From assembly GCA_964434165.1 (NCBI GenBank), contig CAYSUS010000077.1, forward strand, positions 1 through 34,350: a stretch of DNA of 34,350 bases. The letters are read 5' to 3'. Both the position numbers and the translations under genes were made by a program. Positions 16,025 to 23,097 of the stretch are shown in pieces; within the stretch, counting starts at the first letter, position 1; each line of letters opens with the position of its first letter. Below the pieces are notes generated by a model. It did no database searches. It saw only the letters and a list, made by a program, of their open reading frames with translations, and had not been told where the DNA came from. The stretch comes from CAYSUS01 sp964434165. GTDB taxonomy: Bacteria > Planctomycetota > Planctomycetia > Pirellulales > Thermoguttaceae.

Positions 16025-17320
16025 CTACGCCCCGGCCAGCGCGAGCTCGAGGTCCTTCTTCGCGTCGGCCCCGGTCAGGCGGAGATCGTACTTCTCTTGC
16101 AGGATCTTGAACACGTTGGGGCTGACGAAGGCCGGCGGCTTGGGCCCGATCGTGATCCCGCGAATGCCCAGCGCCAGCAGCGAGAGGAGCACGGCCACGG
16201 CCTTCTGCTCGAACCACGAGACGACCAGCGTCAACGGCAGGTCGTTCACCGTGCACTCGAAGGCCTCGGCCAGGGCGGCGGCCACGCGAATCGCACCGTA
16301 GGCGTTATTGCACTGGCCCATGTCCAACAGGCGCGGCAGGCCCAAGTGCTCGCCGTAGTCGTAGTTGCGGATGCGGTACTTGCCGCAGCCGAGCGTGAGG
16401 ATGAACGAGTCGGGCGGGGTGTTCTGGGCGTAGTCGCTGAAGTAATTACGCCCTACCTCGGCCCCGTCGCAGCCGCCGATCACGAAGAACCGGCTGATCC
16501 TGCCGTCCCTCACCGCCTGGACGATCGTGGGGGCCGCGCCCAGGATCACGTTGTGGTGGAAGCCGATCGTGCTGGTTCGGTCGATCTTCTCCTCCAAGGG
16601 CGGGCTTGCCTGGGCCGCGGCGATCACGGTCGAGAAGTCGTCATCGCTGATCCGCACCGCTCCGGGCACGGCTGTGCAGCGCGTGGTGAAGAGCCGGTCC
16701 TTGTAGCTCTCGCGCGGGATGAGCACGCAGTTGGTCGTGGCCAGCACGGCCCCGGTGAACTCCTCGAACTCGCGGCGCTGCTTCTGCCAGGCCCCGCCGA
16801 AATGCCCGGCTAGGTTCGGGTGCTCGCGGAGCTTGGGGTACATGTGGGCGGGGAGCATCTCGCCGTGGGTGTAAACCTTCACGTCGGTCCCCTCGCACTG
16901 CGCGAGCAGGTTCTCCAGGTCGAGCATGTCGTGCCCGGTGACGAGGATGCCCGGTCCGGCGTGGGTGCCTTCCTGCAGCGTAGTGGGCGAAGGCTCGCCG
17001 TATCGGCGCACGTGCCCCTCGTCGAGCATCTCCATCACGCGGAGGTTCTGCCGGCCGCACTCGAGGTTCAGTTCCAGGAGCGAATCGAGGTCGAAGTTGA
17101 CGTTGGTCACCGTGGCGAAGAGCGCCTCTTCTATGAACGCGCTGACGTTCTCGTCCGTCACACCGAGACGCCTTGCGTGATGCGCATAGGCCGCCATGCC
17201 CTTGACCCCGTACAGCAGCATCTCCTGGAGCGACTGCATATCCTGGTCTTTGCCGCACACGCCCGGGCTGACCGAGCAGCCGATACCGTGGGCCGTTTGC
17301 TCGCACTGATTGCAGAACAT
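16025..17320 (-). CDS. hcp: Hybrid cluster protein / hydroxylamine reductase, short (class III-like) form
   Basis: Hybrid cluster proteins reduce nitric oxide or hydroxylamine and take part in nitrosative stress defence and protein S-nitrosylation (cytoplasm). The N-terminal cluster motif is C3-x2-C6-x8-C15-x6-C22. Hybrid-cluster blocks are visible: 'GHDMLDL', 'TTNCVLIP', 'FVIGGCDGAE', 'LTLGCGKYR', 'DMGQCNNAYGAI' and 'GPKPPAF'. At 431 aa it is over 100 residues shorter than the ~550 aa class I and II enzymes. The chain runs straight from the Cys motif into 'LQEMLLYGVKGMAAYAHHA' and then 'ALFATVTNVNFD', the internal shortening described for class III proteins of thermophiles and some anaerobes. 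GGAAGGAG precedes the ATG at 17320. No separate Hcr reductase gene is adjacent. A perfect FNR/DNR-type box lies upstream. Confidence 0.94.
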   Translation of the reverse strand: MFCNQCEQTAHGIGCSVSPGVCGKDQDMQSLQEMLLYGVKGMAAYAHHARRLGVTDENVSAFIEEALFATVTNVNFDLDSLLELNLECGRQNLRVMEMLDEGHVRRYGEPSPTTLQEGTHAGPGILVTGHDMLDLENLLAQCEGTDVKVYTHGEMLPAHMYPKLREHPNLAGHFGGAWQKQRREFEEFTGAVLATTNCVLIPRESYKDRLFTTRCTAVPGAVRISDDDFSTVIAAAQASPPLEEKIDRTSTIGFHHNVILGAAPTIVQAVRDGRISRFFVIGGCDGAEVGRNYFSDYAQNTPPDSFILTLGCGKYRIRNYDYGEHLGLPRLLDMGQCNNAYGAIRVAAALAEAFECTVNDLPLTLVVSWFEQKAVAVLLSLLALGIRGITIGPKPPAFVSPNVFKILQEKYDLRLTGADAKKDLELALAGA

Positions 17321-17412
17321 CGCGAATCTCCTTCCTCTGATGAAAAGCGTTCTGGTCGTGACTGCCCTATCGATTGGCCGCACTCCTCGCGCCGCCGCGG
17401 CCACTCCCAGGG

Positions 17413-17418
17413 ATTCTA
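17413..17418 (-). promoter_or_regulatory. hcp -10 element (class II activated promoter)
   Basis: On the minus strand this reads TAGAAT, 5/6 to consensus. The predicted start is 17406, giving an 86 nt leader. No good -35 is present, as expected for an activator-dependent promoter; the FNR-type box centre falls 41.5 bp upstream of the predicted start. Confidence 0.6.
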
Positions 17419-17440
17419 GGGCAGCCCGGCCCTAGGGCAC

Positions 17441-17454
17441 TTGATGTGGATCAA
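17441..17454. promoter_or_regulatory. FNR/DNR-type operator upstream of hcp
   Basis: TTGATGTGGATCAA is a perfect TTGAT-N4-ATCAA palindrome, the consensus site for CRP/FNR-family regulators such as FNR (oxygen) and DNR/NnrR (nitric oxide). It lies 121 bp upstream of the hcp start, on a gene class known to be controlled by such regulators. Confidence 0.8.
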
Positions 17455-17695
17455 GCCGGCCGGAGATTCTTGGCGGGGAGCGGCGCAAGGGGTTTGAGGT
17501 GTGAGACTTAGAGAGAGAAGAGGGGGAGGACGGAATAGGAGCGAGGAAGCTTGAGGATTGCCTGGAGGGATGAAGCTCATTGTTGGGCGGTTGGCTGCCC
17601 GAAGCATCCGCGTCGCCTGACCGTCGACAAGTGGTCGTCCCCTGCTTGCTCACATTTCGGCTCTTCTCTACCCTTTTACCCTCAGACCCATCCCC
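17455..17695. other. Gene-less stretch between hcp and riboswitch promoters
   Basis: This purine-biased stretch (17501-17560 especially) has no convincing open frame, hairpin or promoter. It separates the divergent hcp and B12 transcription units. Confidence 0.45.
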
Positions 17696-17723
17696 TTGAC
17701 ACACGCCGCGGCCATGGTATATT
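17696..17723 (+). promoter_or_regulatory. Strong sigma70-type promoter of the B12 riboswitch operon
   Basis: TTGACA (17696-17701), 16 bp, TATATT (17718-17723). The -35 is perfect and the -10 matches 5/6. The predicted start near 17730 falls exactly at the 5' edge of the riboswitch. Confidence 0.8.
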
Positions 17724-17733
17724 CGGGCCCATC

Positions 17734-17946
17734 GTGCGTTGGTGGTCGGCCCTTTCCTCTGGAAAGGCCGACGAACAGGGAACCCGGTGGAAGTCCGGGA
17801 CGGTCCCCGCCGCTGTAACCGAGTGCTAACGCATCGTCCGACTCTCTGCCATTGTCGCCAGTCATTGCCGCCACACGGCGGCGAAAAGGGGGCGACGAGA
17901 AGGCCGGACGGGTGCGGCTCGGAAGTCAGAAGACCTACCAGCGCGT
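17734..17946 (+). promoter_or_regulatory. Cobalamin (adenosylcobalamin-type) riboswitch
   Basis: The conserved core is complete. GCGTTGGTGG (17736-17745) pairs with CTACCAGCGC (17935-17944) to close the aptamer. A hairpin GTCGGCC...GGCCGAC follows, then AGGGAACCCGGTGG, the GGAAGTCCGGGACGG / TCCCCGCCGCTGTAACCG block (the B12 box family signature), a variable domain, and AAGTCAGAAGACCTACC near the 3' end. It senses cellular cobalamin and represses the downstream genes when cofactor is abundant. The layout with the full peripheral arm suggests the AdoCbl class. Confidence 0.96.
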
Positions 17947-18108
17947 AGTTTTCGGCGCCTTGCGAGGGACGAGGGCCGCAAGACATTGGCCGCTTGGAGT
18001 CCAGCCGCGCCAAGAGCGTAGCTCCCCGTTGTTACTGCGCCTAAGGGTCTGGTGAGCTTCTTGCTCTCCACGATTCTGCGCCGTCTCTGCGCGCGGGTTT
18101 CATCTCCC

Positions 18109-18132
18109 AGCCACGCCAAGGCTCGTTTTTTT
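18109..18132 (+). terminator. Possible riboswitch expression platform (short hairpin plus T7)
   Basis: AGCC (18109-18112) can pair with GGCT (18120-18123), followed after CG by seven T (18126-18132). The ribosome-binding site GGAGA starts at once after the T-run, and TCTCCA at 18065-18070 could pair with TGGAGA (18132-18137). The stem is only 4 bp, so this is weak evidence for either termination or sequestration of the ribosome-binding site. Confidence 0.3.
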
Positions 18133-18143
18133 GGAGAACGTCT

Positions 18144-19763
18144 GTGACGTGCTACTCAAGATCCATCGCCTTCTCCGGCGCACACGCCGGAGTTCACTTG
18201 GAGTCCCTGACTGCCGCAGCGATCTGTTGGCGGGATCGCGCATCGGCGGCAGCGAGGGTCCTGCTTCTCGGCGCGCTGGCGGTCGCGCTGATGGCCGGCG
18301 AGGCGAGTGCCAACCCCTTCGCCGACAACGTCGTCTACCACTGGGACGGCCAGACCGCGACCTACACGCCTGGTGGGAGCGATAACATGACCTTCGGGCC
18401 GTTCCATTCGAGCAATCTTTGGAGCGATCCGTCGGCCCTGCTCGGCAAGCCCAACGTCGTGGACAAGGACGACACGGACTGGAACCCAAGCACGAGCGAG
18501 TTTCGCGAGATCAACGTCGTCTGGCCCGCCTGGTACCAGGGCGCTGCCGATCCTGCGGCTGCCAACACCAATTACGCCTCGAACCCGACGGGCTCTCCGA
18601 AGATCAACAACGGCGTGGGCCTGAAGCAGGGCAGCCAGATCGTGGTCGAGTTTGACGACGCGGTCACGGACGATCCGGCGAACCCCTACGGAGTCGATCT
18701 GATCGTCCACGGCAATCCGTTCTTTGCGACCGGCAGCATGGTGCATAAAGACACCAACATGAACGAGTACGTCATCGAGGCGTTTGGCGGCGGAGGCGCG
18801 GGGGCCGTGTTCGAGGAGCGCGTCACCGTGAGCGTGGCCCAGAGCCTGGACGGGCCATGGTACGAATTCGAGACGGCCTTCGGCGACTGGTTCTTCCCCA
18901 CGCAGCCGGTGGCGTGGGACCGGGAGAAGACCAACCCGAATCGGGGCGACGCGGGGGACTGGACCGACCAGGAGAACGACTGGACCAAGCCGGTCAACCC
19001 CGCCCTGGCGGACCTGGCCAGCGAGGCCGCCGAGGCCGGCACAGGGACGTGGGGTTACTTCGGCAACCGCAGCGTGGCCGACGCCCTCGATCTCTATTCC
19101 GGTTCGGCGGGCGGGACCGGATTCGACCTGGCCGAGAGCGGCTTTGAATGGATCAAGTACGTCAAGCTCACCGATCCGGAGAACAAGCAGGGCGAGATCT
19201 GCGGCATCGTGGACGCGGCCCCGGCGAGCGCGGGCGACCGGCTCATCATGTCCTGGCACAACGTGCACGAGACGGGGCAGAACCGCCTCGACTTCCAGGA
19301 CGCCGACGACCCGAGCGTGAACCTGGCCTTCGTCGAGATCGCCGAGATCGACCAGGTGTCGTACGTCTCGGTGGACGTGCTCGACGACCTCTCGGGCCTT
19401 ACGCCCATCACCGGGCCCGACCTGGGCGCCTACCTCGTGGAGATCGACGAGGTCTTCCCCGACGAGGGCACGGTCAGTTTCGAGGCCTCGCTGGGGCTGC
19501 GGGTTGACGATGCCTACCAGGGCGACGGCAGCGATCTGCTCCTGCTGCACTGGAACGGGCTCGATTGGGATGACCTGGTCCCCAGCGGCTACGACGCGGA
19601 GAGCCGTCTGCTGACCGTTGAGGGCCTTCACGGGTTCTCTGCGTTCGTCGTCACGCAAGCCCCCGTGCCCGAGCCCAGCGCGATGGCGCTGGCGGGCATC
19701 GCCTCGGTCGCGCTGCTCGGCCTGGCTTGCCGGAGGGGGCAGCAGAAACGCTTCAAAGGGTAG
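18144..19763 (+). CDS. PEP-CTERM surface protein, first gene under the cobalamin riboswitch
   Basis: The 539 aa protein starts at a GTG with GGAGA 6 nt upstream. A long basic N-region leads to a signal peptide core ('ARVLLLGALAVALMAGEASA', cleavage near residue 56). The mature part has blocks 'GSQIVVEFDDAVTDDPANPYG', 'DLIVHGNPFF', 'FEERVTVSVAQSLDGPWYEFE' and 'WIKYVKLTDP...GEICGIVDAAPA'. These resemble secreted proteins that I recall next to B12 riboswitches in other phyla (pattern memory, not searched). After a beta-rich domain it ends with V-P-E-P-S, a hydrophobic helix and a basic tail (R-R-G-Q-Q-K-R), the PEP-CTERM/exosortase sorting signal, so it is exported and processed at the cell surface. 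A corrinoid-related role is inferred from the riboswitch and from cobA and btuF downstream; its fold and ligand are unproven. Confidence 0.82.
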   Translation: MTCYSRSIAFSGAHAGVHLESLTAAAICWRDRASAAARVLLLGALAVALMAGEASANPFADNVVYHWDGQTATYTPGGSDNMTFGPFHSSNLWSDPSALLGKPNVVDKDDTDWNPSTSEFREINVVWPAWYQGAADPAAANTNYASNPTGSPKINNGVGLKQGSQIVVEFDDAVTDDPANPYGVDLIVHGNPFFATGSMVHKDTNMNEYVIEAFGGGGAGAVFEERVTVSVAQSLDGPWYEFETAFGDWFFPTQPVAWDREKTNPNRGDAGDWTDQENDWTKPVNPALADLASEAAEAGTGTWGYFGNRSVADALDLYSGSAGGTGFDLAESGFEWIKYVKLTDPENKQGEICGIVDAAPASAGDRLIMSWHNVHETGQNRLDFQDADDPSVNLAFVEIAEIDQVSYVSVDVLDDLSGLTPITGPDLGAYLVEIDEVFPDEGTVSFEASLGLRVDDAYQGDGSDLLLLHWNGLDWDDLVPSGYDAESRLLTVEGLHGFSAFVVTQAPVPEPSAMALAGIASVALLGLACRRGQQKRFKG

Positions 19764-19765
19764 CC

Positions 19766-20647
19766 ATGCCGGCGAGAGCGAAGTTGCACCAGCGAAGGGA
19801 TGCGCTGCGGGCGGGGGGCTTCACCCTGGTCGAGATGCTGGTGGTGATCACGATCATCGGCATCTTGATCGCGCTGTTGCTCCCCGCCGTGCAGGCCGCG
19901 CGCGAGGCGGCTCGAAACACGCAGTGCAAGAATCACCTCAAGCAAATCGGCCTGGCGGTGCTGAACTACGAAAGCGCGCATCGGGTCTTCCCGCCCGGAA
20001 GCGCCAAGCCCATGGGACAGGGCGCGGCTTGGAGCGTCTACATTCTGCCGCACCTGGAGCAGCAGGCCGTGTACGACGTGTACGATTTCGACTCCAGTCC
20101 GATCGCCGCAGAAAACCTGGAGGCCACTGCCTGCGTCATCCCCACCTACCTCTGCCCCAGCACGGCGCGGCGGATGAGCGACCGGATGCATGAGACGAGC
20201 TGGGATCGGAACAAGAACGGCCAGCACGACCCGGGCGACTTCATGGGCTGCATCGACTACGGCGGAATTCACGGTTTCGCGCGCATGGATGAGCCCACCT
20301 CGGAACCCAACGGAGTGCTTCCATGGGGTAACCCGCCGGGCGAGCCGCTGTGCGTTACCGCGGCCAGCATCCGCGACGGGGCCTCCAACACGATGATGGT
20401 CGGCGAGAGCACGGGTCGCGGCTTTGCCAAGGGGACGTGGGCCCGCGGGACCAACGTGTTCGACGTCACCGTCTCAGTCAACTATCGGCAGGGGGACGAG
20501 CTTTTCAGCGACCATCCGGGCGGGGTGAACGCCGTGTTCGCCGATGGCTCGGTGCACTTCCTGCCCAACGGCATGGATCTGAACGTGCTCGAGGCGATCT
20601 GTACGCGGGCGGCGCGCGACATCGTCCCCGGCGATGCGCTGAGGTGA
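19766..20647 (+). CDS. DUF1559 pseudopilin-like protein in the B12 operon
   Basis: The 293 aa protein has the type IV prepilin/pseudopilin N-terminus: a basic leader, G-G before F-T-L-V-E-M-L (cleavage between Gly and Phe, with Glu5 of the mature chain), and a long helix ending 'LLLPAVQAAREAARNTQCKNHLKQIGLAVLNYES'. It ends with the DUF1559 (SBP_bac_10) H-x9-DG box: 'HPGGVNAVFADGSVHFLPNGMD'. DUF1559 proteins are massively expanded in planctomycetes; their roles are mostly unknown, but they should be inserted in the inner membrane and processed by prepilin peptidase. The start at 19766 has AAAGGG 5 nt upstream and lies 2 nt after the previous stop, so the two genes are surely cotranscribed and probably translationally coupled. 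An upstream in-frame start (19727) overlaps the previous gene and is less likely. Confidence 0.93.
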   Translation: MPARAKLHQRRDALRAGGFTLVEMLVVITIIGILIALLLPAVQAAREAARNTQCKNHLKQIGLAVLNYESAHRVFPPGSAKPMGQGAAWSVYILPHLEQQAVYDVYDFDSSPIAAENLEATACVIPTYLCPSTARRMSDRMHETSWDRNKNGQHDPGDFMGCIDYGGIHGFARMDEPTSEPNGVLPWGNPPGEPLCVTAASIRDGASNTMMVGESTGRGFAKGTWARGTNVFDVTVSVNYRQGDELFSDHPGGVNAVFADGSVHFLPNGMDLNVLEAICTRAARDIVPGDALR

Positions 20648-20785
20648 TGAAGCCAATAGGGAGGACCACGGAATACACGGACGGCACGCAAGTTGAGAGA
20701 GTTTGAGGTGACGTCGAGTTCTTGGGGATCGTGACATGCGGTGCATGTTTACCTGCGAAGTTCGAAAGAAGAGGAGAATCTTGCC

Positions 20786-22450
20786 GTGAGAGCCCATGCG
20801 ATCGCCGCTTTCCTATTCGCGCTTCTTAGTGCGGCGCCGGCCGCCGCTGATCCGTGGACGTCGTGGGCCGGGGGCGGCTCTCGCAACGCGGTGCTGGAGG
20901 GTGTGGCGCCGGTCAACCATGACGCGAGCCTGGCCGCCGGCCGGACGCTCAACGACATCCTCGACGCTTCGCCCGACGCGGCTCTGTGGCGCGGCGCGGA
21001 GGAGAACTGGATGCCCGTGGGCGCGGGCTCGCCCGTGGTCCGCTATGATGCCGCGCTGGACAGGCACCTTGCCTACGTGTACGCCAAGCAGTCCGAGGGC
21101 GGCGGCTTCGGGCAGGTGACCGGCGGGGCGGTCTTCGCCCTGGACGTGACCAGTGGCGAATACCTTTGGGGAGTCGACGTCGGCGCGCCGCAAATGGGAA
21201 GCTGGTCCTCGCCCACCTACGACCCGGTGGCCAACACGATCGTAATCGGCGGCGGACAGGCGACGGTTGTGCCGCCCAGCGGCCCGGTCACCAGCACCGG
21301 CTCCTTGACGGCGCTGAACGCCACGACCGGCGCGCCGGCTTGGGTGGCTCCCCTGGAAGCAGCAGTCGTCAACGCCACGGCCGCCGCCGGCGGAACGACC
21401 GGCAGCAACAAGGTCTACATAACGCACTACGATGGTTTCGGCACCAACGGCGCTCTCTACGCGATCAACAACGACTCGAGCGACGGCGTGCCCGACGGCA
21501 CGATCGACTGGCAAGCGCCCATTGGCGGGGCCAGCGGGGCTACGCCCACCTACCACGACGGCGTGGTCTACGTCGCGTCGATCAACGACGGGTCGGGCGG
21601 AAGCGGTTGGCCTTCCTCGACGGGCCAAATCTACGCCTTCGACGCGGCCTCGGGCAGCAAGCTCTGGCAGGTGGCCTATCCCGCCGACTCGTCGGTCGGC
21701 AACCCCTTTGGTGGTCTCTCCTACCACGACGGGCACGTCTACATCGCCTCCTACGAGTTCTACGGCGACCATCAGAGCGCTTCGCTGCTGAAGATCGACG
21801 CGGCCGACACCGGTGGGCCAGGTACCTACCCCGGAGGCGAGCAGGCGCGAATCCAGTGGGAGACCTTTGCCAACCGCACCGACTCGATCCCGCTCGTCTG
21901 GGAGAGAGAGAACGGCGAGGAAGTGGTGATCAGCTCCGGCGGAATCCAGGGATTCGGCACGACGCACACGCTCACCTTCTTCGACGGCGACGGCGACGGC
22001 GCATTTCTCGGCTCCACCGCGTTGGAAGGCGGCGACAGCCCGTTCGGCTGGCCGGGCGATCCGATGGGCTGGGCCGGCAACTGGACGTACCAGCCGATGA
22101 TCGTCAACGACATCCTGTACGTCGGCGGGCCGGAGTCGGAGTGGTTCGGCCCCTCGGATCATCTGGTGGCCATCAACCTGGCCGAACTCGACGCGCGGGG
22201 ATGGTTCGACGATCCGAGCAGTCCGTTCGCGCTCGACGTCGACGATCCGGCCGTGACCGACCTCGGGCCCGGCTCCTCGCCGGCCTACTATGGCGGCATG
22301 CTCGTCACCTACGGTCCGGGCGGGCTGTTCCAGACGTTCGGCGAGCTGGCGCTCGACGGCCCGCGCATTCCCGAACCCTCAAGCGGTGTGCTGGCCGCGA
22401 TCGGACTGGCGGTCTTGGGGTGGCTCTGCCAGCGAAGGCGGGCCCGGTGA
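20786..22450 (+). CDS. PEP-CTERM protein with PQQ-like beta-propeller repeats in the B12 operon
   Basis: The 554 aa exported protein starts at GTG 20786, preceded by GAGGAGAA; the signal peptide is 'VRAHAIAAFLFALLSAAPAAAD'. Repeats of the quinoprotein/PQQ-like beta-propeller type recur: 'GGAVFALDVTSGEYLWGVDVG', 'GSLTALNATTGAPAWVAPLE', 'GALYAINNDSSDGVPDGTIDWQAPIG', 'GQIYAFDAASGSKLWQVAYP' and 'DHLVAINLAELDARGWF', separated by 'PTYDPVANTIVIGG' and 'PTYHDGVVYVAS'-type strands. The C-terminus has I-P-E-P-S, a hydrophobic helix and R-R-R-A-R, the PEP-CTERM signal. Although the repeats resemble PQQ enzymes, no calcium/PQQ dehydrogenase active-site set is evident, so I read it as a binding propeller. 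By its riboswitch-controlled position it may bind corrinoids, as the unrelated or distantly related BtuG propeller does in Bacteroides (inference). It begins 138 bp after the DUF1559 stop. Confidence 0.85.
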   Translation: MRAHAIAAFLFALLSAAPAAADPWTSWAGGGSRNAVLEGVAPVNHDASLAAGRTLNDILDASPDAALWRGAEENWMPVGAGSPVVRYDAALDRHLAYVYAKQSEGGGFGQVTGGAVFALDVTSGEYLWGVDVGAPQMGSWSSPTYDPVANTIVIGGGQATVVPPSGPVTSTGSLTALNATTGAPAWVAPLEAAVVNATAAAGGTTGSNKVYITHYDGFGTNGALYAINNDSSDGVPDGTIDWQAPIGGASGATPTYHDGVVYVASINDGSGGSGWPSSTGQIYAFDAASGSKLWQVAYPADSSVGNPFGGLSYHDGHVYIASYEFYGDHQSASLLKIDAADTGGPGTYPGGEQARIQWETFANRTDSIPLVWERENGEEVVISSGGIQGFGTTHTLTFFDGDGDGAFLGSTALEGGDSPFGWPGDPMGWAGNWTYQPMIVNDILYVGGPESEWFGPSDHLVAINLAELDARGWFDDPSSPFALDVDDPAVTDLGPGSSPAYYGGMLVTYGPGGLFQTFGELALDGPRIPEPSSGVLAAIGLAVLGWLCQRRRAR

Positions 22451-22560
22451 ACCGCATGTCAAGCGTCCCTGGCCGGCGAGCGACCTCGCTGGCGAGATGG
22501 AGTGGGAGTACCTGTGGCACACGGAACGTGCCCGCGATTTCCTTCAAGGAGGACCTGAGG

Positions 22561-23091
22561 ATGAGCGAACAAGACGCCCCCGGTTACGTCCACGTCTATA
22601 CCGGCAACGGCAAGGGCAAGACCACGGCGGCCCTGGGGCTGGCCCTGCGCGCCCTGGGCGCAGGCTGGAGGGTGTTTATAGGCCAGTTCATCAAGGGGAT
22701 GTTCTACAGCGAGCTCCGCGCCCTGGAGCGGTTCGGAAAGCAGATCGAGGTCCGGCAGCTCGGCCGTTCCTGCTTCGTGGGGCGCGACCCCGACCCGGCC
22801 GACTTCTCCGCGGCGCGGGAGGGACTCGACGCCTGCCGCCACGCCGTGGCCTGCGGCGACTACCGGCTGGTAATTCTCGACGAGGCCAACGTGGCCACGA
22901 CCTTCGGGCTGTTCGACGTGGACGACCTCCTGGAGATCATCGACCTGAAGCCGTCCGACGTGGAGCTGGTGATCACCGGGCGGTGGGCCCATCCCGAGGT
23001 CCTGGAGCGGGCGGACCTGGTCACGGAGATGCGCGAGGTCAAGCATTACTACCAGCGGGGCGTGCTCGCCCGTGTTGGTGTGGAGAAGTAG
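22561..23091 (+). CDS. cobA: Corrinoid adenosyltransferase (CobA/BtuR/CobO family)
   Basis: The enzyme transfers the adenosyl group of ATP to cob(I)alamin or cob(I)yrinic acid diamide, making adenosylcobamides (cytoplasm). The 176 aa length fits the family. The P-loop is 'YTGNGKGKTTAALGLALRALG' near residues 13-33, followed by 'VFIGQFIKG', the Walker B-like 'LVILDEANVATTFGLFDVDDLLEIID', 'VELVITGR' and 'HPEVLERADLVTEMREVKHYYQRGVLARVGVE'. The usual 'KHPFDAGIPARRGIE' ending is altered to K-H-Y-Y-Q-R-G-V-L-A-R-V-G-V-E, but collinear. The start has AAGGAGG 8 nt upstream; the frame is open far upstream but overlaps the propeller gene and is not conserved there. It lies 110 bp after the propeller gene and 6 bp before the binding protein. 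Confidence 0.95.
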   Translation: MSEQDAPGYVHVYTGNGKGKTTAALGLALRALGAGWRVFIGQFIKGMFYSELRALERFGKQIEVRQLGRSCFVGRDPDPADFSAAREGLDACRHAVACGDYRLVILDEANVATTFGLFDVDDLLEIIDLKPSDVELVITGRWAHPEVLERADLVTEMREVKHYYQRGVLARVGVEK

Positions 23092-23097
23092 CCGCCC

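Noticed and set aside
20662..20690. 'CCACGGAATACACGGACGG' reminiscent of repeats seen in other bacteria
   Set aside because: It occurs once in the window and has no dyad symmetry; there is nothing further to support a repeat call.
22472..22493. Hairpin GCCGGCGAG/CTCGCTGGC upstream of cobA as a second regulator or terminator
   Set aside because: It is a short stem with no T-tract, far from the start codon and without riboswitch features; such stems are frequent by chance in high-GC DNA.
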